From Candidatus Levyibacteriota bacterium (GTDB taxonomy: Bacteria; Patescibacteriota; Microgenomatia; Levybacterales; UBA12049), in contig JACOXV010000026.1 in assembly GCA_016182225.1 (NCBI GenBank), positions 1 to 20,975 on the forward strand: a DNA stretch of 20,975 bases, given 5' to 3'. Below the pieces are notes generated by a model that saw only the letters and a program-made list of their open reading frames with translations, had not been told where the DNA came from and did no database searches. This document shows positions 14,443-20,352 of the stretch, one piece after another (position 1 is the first letter of the stretch; each line of letters begins with the position of its first letter). A program made the translations under genes and the position numbers.

Positions 14443-15870
14443 TTATGAATGGGATATTATCACATCACCCACACCAAAGTCAAGGAAAGGAGAAACTATA
14501 ATACCTGCTTCTTCACCCTTTTCAACCTTTGAAGTGATTTCTTTCCCCTTTCTTACAGAAGTTATATTTGCTTCCCCAAGCTCTTCCTCACCTCTTATAA
14601 GTCTTATCCTATCTCCTTTGGCAATTCTACCCTCAATTACTGATACTCCCATGACTTTTGTTTTTTCAAAAGGAAAGCTGGCTAAAATTTTTGCCGCCCC
14701 GTATACTTCCTCTTGAAGTGATAATTCCTTTCCCTCTACAGCATCTTTAATTTCATCAAGCATTTCATAGATTAATGAATAATTCTTAACTAAAACTTTT
14801 TCAGTGATAGCCAGTTTGGCAACTTCCGGCTTTATTCTTACATTAAAACCAAGAACCAATGCGCCTACTGATTTGCCAAATAACACATCTGCAGTTGTAA
14901 CCTCTCCGGTTTTTTGTAAAACAATATTTATATTTTGAGGCAAAGCGGAAAGTATTGCTTCCAATGAACCTTGAGTATCTGCAACTATTACTAGGGTTAA
15001 TAAATCTTCATCATAAAGGGATTTTTTGGTTTCATCTTTTTGTTCTTCGTTAGAATCCATTTCTCCCTTTTTATAAACTATTTCTCCAACGCTTGGTACT
15101 TTTTCAAAACCCAATAGCTCCACGGCATCTCCTTTTTCCGCAACCTGTAGCATTTTTCCTCTGTCATTAATAAGGGTTCTTGCTCTTCCTTTTGTGGATT
15201 CGGTCTCTATCTCGTCTCGAAGAGATATTTTTCCGTTTTTTACCACCACAGTTGCCTTTGGCCCCACCCTCATGTCATGAGTCGATTCGATAACAATCCC
15301 GCTGAATTTGTCTGAAGACTTATTTTCTTCCGCATGAAGTTCCTGCACCAAGAGTATGAGTTCTAAAAGTTCTTTAATATTCACTCCATCTTTTGCAGAT
15401 ACCTCAATAACAGGTGTGTCTCCTCCCAATCCTTCAAGAGCTATACCTTCGCTCCCTAATTGTCCTTTTACTTTTTCAGGATTTTTGCCTTCCCTATCGC
15501 TCATAGTAAGAGCAACTATAAAAGGCATTCCTGATGCTTTAAGAAGAGATATACTTTCTTTTGTTTGAGGCATAACTCCATCTACCGAGGAAACTACTAA
15601 AATTCCGACGTCTGCAGCCTGGGCTCCTCTTCCTCGCATTTTTGCAAATGCCTCATGACCCGGTGTATCTATGAAAGTGATTTTTCTTTTTTTACCCTCG
15701 TGTTCAATTTCAACACTTGATGCTCCGATTTTTTGGGTTATACTGCCGAATTCTTTCTCTGCAACTCCGCTTTTTCGTATAGCATCTAAAAGAGAGGTTT
15801 TACCATGGTCTACATGACCAAGTACGGCTACAACAGGAGGAAATTGTGAGATTGTTGATTTCTTTTCCAT
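14443..15870 (-). CDS. infB: Translation initiation factor IF-2 (short form)
   Basis: GTPase that brings initiator tRNA to the 30S subunit and promotes subunit joining. Only 475 aa: the N-terminal extension of ordinary bacterial IF-2 is missing, and the protein starts almost directly with the G domain. G1 is GHVDHGKT (18-25), G2 region GSITQKIGAS (42-51), G3 DTPGHEAF (68-75), G5 SAK (158-160). G4, normally NKxD, reads TMSD (122-125), so the guanine-binding Asn and Lys are gone. The rest gives domain II with a Gly-rich entry (HDMRVGPKATVVV), domain III (LVIVADTQGSLEAI) and the C-terminal tRNA-binding domain IV ending in VGDVI. Downstream of nusA across a 166-nt spacer. No Shine-Dalgarno sequence. 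Confidence 0.96.
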   Translation of the reverse strand: MEKKSTISQFPPVVAVLGHVDHGKTSLLDAIRKSGVAEKEFGSITQKIGASSVEIEHEGKKRKITFIDTPGHEAFAKMRGRGAQAADVGILVVSSVDGVMPQTKESISLLKASGMPFIVALTMSDREGKNPEKVKGQLGSEGIALEGLGGDTPVIEVSAKDGVNIKELLELILLVQELHAEENKSSDKFSGIVIESTHDMRVGPKATVVVKNGKISLRDEIETESTKGRARTLINDRGKMLQVAEKGDAVELLGFEKVPSVGEIVYKKGEMDSNEEQKDETKKSLYDEDLLTLVIVADTQGSLEAILSALPQNINIVLQKTGEVTTADVLFGKSVGALVLGFNVRIKPEVAKLAITEKVLVKNYSLIYEMLDEIKDAVEGKELSLQEEVYGAAKILASFPFEKTKVMGVSVIEGRIAKGDRIRLIRGEEELGEANITSVRKGKEITSKVEKGEEAGIIVSPFLDFGVGDVIISHS

Positions 15871-16036
15871 ATATTATTTAAACACGAATATCCAATTTCG
15901 ACCCACTTCGCAGAAGCTCCAGCGAGGCGAGAACTCGAAGCAATTCTCTAAATTCGAATTTTCGAAAATTTAAACATTTGAATTTGTTTCGGATTTCGCC
16001 CGCCTTGCCGCGAGGCAGGTGCTTCGGATTTCGAAT
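15871..16036. repeat. Repeat-like 166-bp spacer between nusA and infB
   Basis: Non-coding. It contains a direct repeat TTCGGATTTCG (15988-15998 and 16023-16033, 35 bp apart), the palindromes AATTCGAATT (15951-15960) and AATTTTCGAAAATT (15957-15970), and a G+C-rich hairpin between the direct repeats (TGCC/GGCA around 16008-16019). TTCG/CGAA words recur throughout. Composition is unlike the neighbouring genes. It is either part of a dispersed intergenic repeat family or an mRNA processing or regulatory element. Confidence 0.6.
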
Positions 16037-17203
16037 TTACTCATTTGGGTTTTCCTCATCTTGTGATTCTACTTTTTCTGTTGCTGGATTCTGCTCTGCA
16101 GAATCACTCGGTGTCTCAACAGTTTCAATCGCATCTTCTACAGGAGACTTTGTATCTGCCGCTTCTGCCGGAGCTTTTGTTGCCGGCTCTTCCAAAGACG
16201 CAGCTTCTTGACTTTCAGACCCTTCCCCTTGCCCTTCCGGAGCCTCGGCGGAGGAGGGTTGTTCTTGAATTTCTATCTTGTATCCGGTTAATTTTGAAGC
16301 AAGTCTTACATTTTGCCCATCTTTTCCTATAGCCAAAGAGAGTTCATCTCTTGGTACAAAAACATTTGCGGTTTTTTCTTTCTCATTGACTTCAACTCGC
16401 AGATTTTTGGCTGGAGAAAGTGCCTGAACTATATAATCCTTAGGCGAATCTGTCCACTGAATTATATCGATTTTCTCAATTCCTCCAAATTCCTGAATAA
16501 TTGCCTGGACCCTAACTCCTTTTTGTCCTACGCAAGATCCTACCGGATCAATTCCAGGCTGCGTTGAAAAAACTGCTATTTTTGCTCTGTTTCCAGGCTC
16601 TCTAACAATTGCTTTTACTTCTACTGATCCTTGCGCTACTTCCGGCACTTCTCTTTTTAGAAGTCCTTCCAAAAGACCATGTGATGCTCTGGATACAATT
16701 ATTTCTTCTCCCCTAAGTCCCTCTTTTATTTCAGCCAAATAAACCGTAAGACGCTGATTAAGGTGATATTTTTCATTTGGAATTTGCTCACTGGGTGGCA
16801 TTATTCCCTCTGCTTTTCCAATATCCATTATGATATTTGATCCGGCGAAGCGAAGAACCATTCCATTTACAATAGTTCCGATTCTAACTTTATAATCAGT
16901 AATTATCGCTTCTTTTTCTTTTTCTCTGATTTTTTGAAGTATTACCTGTTTGGCGGTTTGCGCTGCAATTCTTCCAAATCCCGGAGGAGTAACATCTTCA
17001 TCGTTGTGGAAAATTCTAGCCTCTCCTGTATTGGGATCAAGGGTTGCTGTATACTCTTCTACAACGATATCCGGATGGTCTTTACGATAAGCTGCAACAA
17101 TAGCGTTACGAACAGTCTCTAATACTGTTTCTATATCAATTCCTCGCTCGTTTGCGACCTGATTCAACGCTAGCGCGAATTCACTTCTTTGTATTGCCGG
17201 CAT
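16037..17203 (-). CDS. nusA: Transcription termination/antitermination factor NusA
   Basis: Binds RNA polymerase and nascent RNA to modulate pausing, termination and antitermination. 388 aa. N-terminal polymerase-binding domain about 1-100; S1 domain about 103-170 (VRIGTIVNGMVLRF); KH1 about 205-262 with GQKG (226-229) in VGSCVGQKGVRVQ; KH2 about 265-312 with GKDG (293-296) in LSLAIGKDGQNVRLAS. The C-terminal tail (about 315-388) is Glu/Ala/Ser-rich, acidic and disordered, and replaces the AR1/AR2 repeats of E. coli. No rimP gene lies upstream, unlike the usual order. A strong promoter about 100 nt upstream and a structured leader precede it; there is no Shine-Dalgarno sequence. Confidence 0.97.
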   Translation of the reverse strand: MPAIQRSEFALALNQVANERGIDIETVLETVRNAIVAAYRKDHPDIVVEEYTATLDPNTGEARIFHNDEDVTPPGFGRIAAQTAKQVILQKIREKEKEAIITDYKVRIGTIVNGMVLRFAGSNIIMDIGKAEGIMPPSEQIPNEKYHLNQRLTVYLAEIKEGLRGEEIIVSRASHGLLEGLLKREVPEVAQGSVEVKAIVREPGNRAKIAVFSTQPGIDPVGSCVGQKGVRVQAIIQEFGGIEKIDIIQWTDSPKDYIVQALSPAKNLRVEVNEKEKTANVFVPRDELSLAIGKDGQNVRLASKLTGYKIEIQEQPSSAEAPEGQGEGSESQEAASLEEPATKAPAEAADTKSPVEDAIETVETPSDSAEQNPATEKVESQDEENPNE

Positions 17204-17224
17204 AATATTAAAAATAAAAGATTA

Positions 17225-17275
17225 TCCCGACGAATTCCATTCGTGCGGGATCCCGAATGAAAACTATCATCGGGA
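17225..17275 (-). promoter_or_regulatory. Two adjacent, refoldable hairpins in the nusA leader
   Basis: In plus-strand coordinates hairpin A is TCCCG-a-CGAAT / ATTCG-tg-CGGGA (17225-17250) and hairpin B is TCCCG-a-ATGA / TCAT-CGGGA (17251-17275). They touch, and all four outer arms are copies of TCCCG/CGGGA, so the middle arms can pair with each other (CGGGATCCCG, 17246-17255) and the outer ones likewise. On the nusA transcript B comes first, then A, followed by a U-rich stretch up to the ATG. This could act as an attenuator or control translation. Confidence 0.6.
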
Positions 17276-17303
17276 AAAATAAAATCTCAAATCTTGTTGG
17301 TAG

Positions 17304-17332
17304 ATTATAGCAGGTATGGAAGCTAGCTTCAA
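17304..17332 (-). promoter_or_regulatory. Promoter of the nusA-infB cluster
   Basis: TTGAAG (17327-17332), 17-nt spacer and extended -10 TGC-TATAAT (-10 at 17304-17309). The expected start near 17297 gives a leader of about 95 nt, long compared with the leaderless neighbours. Confidence 0.7.
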
Positions 17333-17344
17333 CCGTAGTATAAA

Positions 17345-18268
17345 TTAAATTTTGCCTGTTTTTAGAGGAACGTCTGGGTCTGCCGGGCAAATTCCGGGAC
17401 CTTCCAGCTCACAATCTGTCTCTTTATATTCTTTATAATCGTAGGCTCCGCCCTCTTTCCATTTAAATTCACTTGTCTTTCCAATCCTTTCAAAATCTCC
17501 TGACTCCAGATTTATAACCAATGTTTCCGGTATATGGCCTCCGCAATTCCAGCAGGAAAACATAGAAAATGTGGCATATTTTCCATCACCTGATATTTCG
17601 GACACTATAGGAACTGGAAAGTCTTCTTTCCCTCCGCTTTCAAAAGAAAACAATTCATTCACTTTATTTGAATCTTTATACGCATCATAAGAATAGGCAG
17701 TAAGAACCCAGTTATCATCTACTGTAAATCGGGTGACGAAAAGGAAATTATTGCCATCCGGAAATACTTTTATAGAAAGGACATCATTAAAGACTTTTTC
17801 ATCGATATCCTCTGGAGCATCTACCAGTCCGTACCATGTAGCAGATTCTGTGGCGAATTTTTCAACAAGCTCCACTGCATCTTCCCCTGGTTTATAAACA
17901 TCTTCTCCAAACCTTAGATAAACATCTCCATCTACTCTCGTAAAGCTTACAGTATTTTCTCCCATCTCAATTCCGCTATCTTTTGGCTGTGGTTTTTGAG
18001 GGGTTGGAATAACTTCTTCTTTCACGGATTCTGGCGTTGAATTCTCCTGAATCTTATTCATGGATTTAAAGTAATAAGCAAACCCACCTATAAAGAAGAG
18101 AAGGATTAGAAGAATTAGCCCAATAATAAAGAATTTAAACTTAGAAGATTTTTTTGCTGGCATTTCCTCAACCCTCCTCTCGGGTAAAGTTGGAGATGAG
18201 GGCGCTGCTACTGGCGTTTCTTCAATTGGTGTTTCTTCAATTTTTGGGGATACTTTTTTTTCTTCCAT
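17345..18268 (-). CDS. Single-pass membrane protein of unknown function, 307 aa
   Basis: Not recognised. Residues 1-44 are a Pro/Glu-rich cytoplasmic tail ending in a basic cluster. Residues 45-67 form one strong transmembrane helix. A polar linker follows (about 70-98), and the rest is an extracytoplasmic domain rich in beta strands and acidic residues. Four Cys occur late: two in FSCWNCGGH and two in CELEGPGIC. They could form disulfides or a metal site. The ATG at 18268 has an AGGAGGG Shine-Dalgarno sequence (18281-18287) with a long 12-nt gap, and can be buried in a stem (see 18267-18346). It lies upstream of nusA on the same strand, but nusA has its own promoter. Confidence 0.75.
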   Translation of the reverse strand: MEEKKVSPKIEETPIEETPVAAPSSPTLPERRVEEMPAKKSSKFKFFIIGLILLILLFFIGGFAYYFKSMNKIQENSTPESVKEEVIPTPQKPQPKDSGIEMGENTVSFTRVDGDVYLRFGEDVYKPGEDAVELVEKFATESATWYGLVDAPEDIDEKVFNDVLSIKVFPDGNNFLFVTRFTVDDNWVLTAYSYDAYKDSNKVNELFSFESGGKEDFPVPIVSEISGDGKYATFSMFSCWNCGGHIPETLVINLESGDFERIGKTSEFKWKEGGAYDYKEYKETDCELEGPGICPADPDVPLKTGKI

Positions 18269-18346
18269 CCCGTTAGAAAACCCTCCTTAAATGCTTATAA
18301 GCTGGATTGTAGACTTCATGATTTAAACAGATTGTTCTAACGGGAT
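18267..18346 (-). promoter_or_regulatory. 12-bp leader stem that can cover the start codon
   Basis: ATCCCGTTAGAA (18267-18278) and TTCTAACGGGAT (18335-18346) are perfect reverse complements 56 nt apart. On the minus-strand mRNA the 3' arm runs into the first two bases of the ATG at 18268, while the AGGAGGG site and a GCTTATAAGC palindrome (18293-18302) lie in the loop. Closing the stem would block initiation. Confidence 0.6.
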
Positions 18347-18356
18347 CCACCTATAT

Positions 18357-18385
18357 AGTTTTACAGATTAGCAAAACATTGTCAA
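18357..18385 (-). promoter_or_regulatory. Possible promoter of the 17345-18268 gene
   Basis: TTGACA (18380-18385), 17-nt spacer, then TGT-AAAACT (weak -10 at 18357-18362). Transcription would start near 18350, just before the 5' arm of the leader stem. Confidence 0.4.
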
Positions 18386-18446
18386 TTTTAAGCAAAAAGT
18401 TTTAATTAAGTCAGATTAATGTCAAGCCGTTAGTAAAAACAAAACT

Positions 18447-18452
18447 TATAAT
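18447..18452 (+). promoter_or_regulatory. -10 box of the 18465 gene
   Basis: TATAAT at 18447-18452, 12 nt before the ATG; no clear -35 box. Confidence 0.45.
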
Positions 18453-18464
18453 CTTCAAACGAAT

Positions 18465-19157
18465 ATGACAGAAGCAGCAACTGGAGAACCAACTCCAAGA
18501 GACCATAATCTAAGATTAAGAGCTATTTATGATCAGATTACTCCTCCTTCTGCTTCCCTCGAAATGGATCCATCCATAATTTATGCCTTAGAAGTTCTAT
18601 TTAAAAAAGCTGCAGAAGGTAGAAAAAGAGGAAAGCCTATGACAAGACGCATTTCAGAAAGTGATCTTTACACAACTGAATCTAAAGAAGCTGTAAAAAA
18701 AGAAAGGCATGAGAGAATGCAATCTCCAGAACTTGATCGCCTAAGCAATGAGCTACGAGAGCTTCTTTATGTTCATTCAGGACTAACTCCAGGAGCAGTC
18801 GAAGTAGCGATGATTCAATTTATAACTGATTATGCTGATGGAAGAAGACTCTTTGACCACATTCCAAATGCGACGACCGTAAGATTTTCGCAATTCTTAC
18901 TTTTGGATATGGGAAACCCTAACGGGGAGGGAATTTTTTCAACTGACAGAGAAAAAGTGAGAGAAATTGAAAGAGAGATATGGGGTGCATACCTAGACTG
19001 GGTGGAAATAGGATTTGCTTTTGATGAAGAAGATCTTCTACTTCAATGGAAAGCTGATTTTAAAGAAAGGTATGGAGATGTGCCCTACCCAAACCTAGAA
19101 CCAAAACCCAAAAAAGAATGGTTTCCAAAATCAGAGGATATTCCAAGGGGAGTCTAA
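18465..19157 (+). CDS. Hypothetical protein, 230 aa
   Basis: Not recognised. Soluble, highly charged and mostly helical by appearance, without membrane segment or signal. The first 20 residues are polar and probably disordered, followed by helices with many Arg, Lys and Glu (about 55-105), a more hydrophobic middle (SGLTPGAVEVAMIQFITDYADG, about 106-127, and SQFLLLDMG), and a C-terminal half rich in Trp and acidic residues that ends in a Pro/Lys-rich tail. The start is supported by a TATAAT box 12 nt upstream. It is divergent from the membrane protein gene at 18268. A possible small antisense ORF (19060-19170) overlaps its 3' end. Confidence 0.7.
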   Translation: MTEAATGEPTPRDHNLRLRAIYDQITPPSASLEMDPSIIYALEVLFKKAAEGRKRGKPMTRRISESDLYTTESKEAVKKERHERMQSPELDRLSNELRELLYVHSGLTPGAVEVAMIQFITDYADGRRLFDHIPNATTVRFSQFLLLDMGNPNGEGIFSTDREKVREIEREIWGAYLDWVEIGFAFDEEDLLLQWKADFKERYGDVPYPNLEPKPKKEWFPKSEDIPRGV

Positions 19158-19170
19158 TATTTACTGACAT
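19060..19170 (-). CDS. Possible 36-aa membrane peptide with a full Shine-Dalgarno site
   Basis: Reading frame from the ATG at 19170, beginning MSVNIRLPLEYPL and running through one hydrophobic helix (LILETILFWVLVLGLG) to a stop at 19060. GGGAGGTGAT lies just before it, with 6 nt between GGAGG and the ATG, the best ribosome-binding site in the window. TGCTATAAT overlaps the stop codon of the upstream HAD gene (24 nt away), so the frame could be the last gene of that row. Its body is antisense to the end of the 18465 gene. It may be chance: hydrophobic frames arise easily opposite charged coding sequence. Confidence 0.35.
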   Translation of the reverse strand: MSVNIRLPLEYPLILETILFWVLVLGLGRAHLHTFL

Positions 19171-19193
19171 TTATCACCTCCCTTTATGAAGCA

Positions 19194-19202
19194 ATTATAG
19201 CA
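19194..19202 (-). promoter_or_regulatory. Extended -10 box overlapping the HAD stop codon
   Basis: TGC-TATAAT (-10 at 19194-19199), 23 nt upstream of the ATG at 19170. No good -35 is seen. Confidence 0.4.
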
Positions 19203-19824
19203 GAGAACAAAGATCTTCTAATTTATCTATAGTTTTCCAAGCTTTATCTTTTATCCTTGAACCCTTAAATGTTACGCCGTGCTTAGTCAAATCAAAAAGC
19301 TCTTGATCGCTTAGTCCATCTCCTACGCAAACAACTTCCCTAGAAAAGATTTTTAACTTATCTATAAATTCCTTTAGTTGTTTTACTTTGATCGTAGAAT
19401 CTCTTCCTTCTGTTTTAATTTCTATCAATTTATTATCTTTATCGAATACAAAACTATTATTTGATCCAAATAAATCTACATCTAGTTCTCTTGCTACTTT
19501 TTCAACTAAAAGATCTATTGACCCACTTAAAAGGGCTATATGATATCCTTTTTTCTTGAGGTATCTAATGATTTCCTTTGCACCTTGTCTATATTTGTAC
19601 TGATTAACTGTTTCCAAGATTTTATTTTTAGTTGCCAGTCCATGTTTAAGGTAAATTTTCTCTAACCTTTCCTGTCCTTCCTCATAAGTGGTCCTACCTT
19701 CTTCATAATCTTTTAATATAGATTCGTCTTCTTCGGGAGAAACACCGAGCGCTAAATTAAGATTTTTCCAAGTATTTTCTTCAATTAGGGTTTCATTAAG
19801 ATCAAAACAAACTAATTTAATCAC
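19195..19824 (-). CDS. SerB-like HAD-superfamily phosphatase
   Basis: Predicted Mg-dependent phosphohydrolase of the HAD-IB (phosphoserine phosphatase-like) type, 209 aa. Motif I is FDLNET (7-12) with nucleophile D8; the second Asp expected at position 10 is Asn. Motif II is LLSGS (S100), motif III probably K146 or K148, motif IV GDGLSD (168-173). A helical cap occupies about 14-80. The frame extends upstream to 19878, but I chose the GTG at 19824 because it directly precedes the core strand (IKLVCFDLN) and lies 6 nt after a TGCTATAAT box. It follows the phosphoribosyltransferase gene by 26 nt. Substrate is unknown; a role in serine or nucleotide metabolism is only a guess. Confidence 0.88.
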   Translation of the reverse strand: MIKLVCFDLNETLIEENTWKNLNLALGVSPEEDESILKDYEEGRTTYEEGQERLEKIYLKHGLATKNKILETVNQYKYRQGAKEIIRYLKKKGYHIALLSGSIDLLVEKVARELDVDLFGSNNSFVFDKDNKLIEIKTEGRDSTIKVKQLKEFIDKLKIFSREVVCVGDGLSDQELFDLTKHGVTFKGSRIKDKAWKTIDKLEDLCSLL

Positions 19825-19830
19825 GAGGCA

Positions 19831-19839
19831 ATTATAGCA
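19831..19839 (-). promoter_or_regulatory. Extended -10 box of the HAD gene
   Basis: TGC-TATAAT (-10 at 19831-19836), 6 nt before the GTG start at 19824. It decides the start choice. Confidence 0.55.
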
Positions 19840-19850
19840 GAAGAGTTTTT

Positions 19851-20330
19851 TCAGGCGTAGGGTTGGTCTATCTCCCAAGGGAATATAACTGGAATCTCTA
19901 CATTTCTAGCTAAGACAAAATCTGGTTCTATTTCTGTTTGTGGTCTCGTGAAGAAACATGCAAGTCTGACTTCAGCTCCTGAATCTTTTAGAAAATCCAT
20001 TCCCGCCTGAGCACTTCTTCCTGTCTCCAACACATCTTCAACCAAAAGAAATCTTCTCCCATTTAATCCTTGCCAATTTACGTTAGGATTCGGCACAACT
20101 CTTCTAATGTCCCCATCTTTAGCAACTTCGATACTAGCAAGAGGTATTCCTCCTAATCTATAAGAAAGAAAAACTGCCGGAAAAATTCCTCCTTTTTGTA
20201 TTCCTATAATTCCTTCGGGGTTAAAACCTGATTTTCTCACCATTTCTGCTAAGAAATATGAATAAGAGTTGACTTCTCTCCAGGAAGGATCTTCAAACAC
20301 GCCAAACGATTTTCCATTTTCCAAAATCAT
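19851..20330 (-). CDS. Phosphoribosyltransferase (type I PRTase fold)
   Basis: Cytoplasmic transferase that would join a base and PRPP, 159 aa. The PPi loop region is GIQKGGIFPAV (43-53) and the PRPP-binding signature is FLLVEDVLETGRSA (94-107), with the acidic pair E98-D99 and the TGRS loop. Hood residues are too divergent to name the base; Gpt-like or hypoxanthine-type enzymes are the closest in style, and a regulatory non-enzymatic role cannot be excluded. The ATG at 20330 lies 8 nt after TGCTATAAT. It stands between the hydrolase and HAD phosphatase genes on the same strand, each with its own -10 box. Confidence 0.9.
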   Translation of the reverse strand: MILENGKSFGVFEDPSWREVNSYSYFLAEMVRKSGFNPEGIIGIQKGGIFPAVFLSYRLGGIPLASIEVAKDGDIRRVVPNPNVNWQGLNGRRFLLVEDVLETGRSAQAGMDFLKDSGAEVRLACFFTRPQTEIEPDFVLARNVEIPVIFPWEIDQPYA

Positions 20331-20338
20331 TTGGCGAA

Positions 20339-20347
20339 ATTATAGCA
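20339..20347 (-). promoter_or_regulatory. Extended -10 box of the phosphoribosyltransferase gene
   Basis: TGC-TATAAT (-10 at 20339-20344), 8 nt before the ATG at 20330 and just after the stop of the hydrolase gene. Confidence 0.55.
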
Positions 20348-20352
20348 GATGA

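Noticed and set aside
18287..18362. T-box riboswitch, because of AGGTGGATCCCG in the leader
   Set aside because: The transcript would begin within about 15 nt of this word, so stem I with the specifier loop cannot exist, and the gene is not an aminoacyl-tRNA synthetase or amino-acid gene.
19158..19193. 16S rRNA 3' end, because ATCACCTCC is read on the plus strand
   Set aside because: No rRNA sequence precedes it; it is simply the complement of the Shine-Dalgarno site of the minus-strand small ORF.
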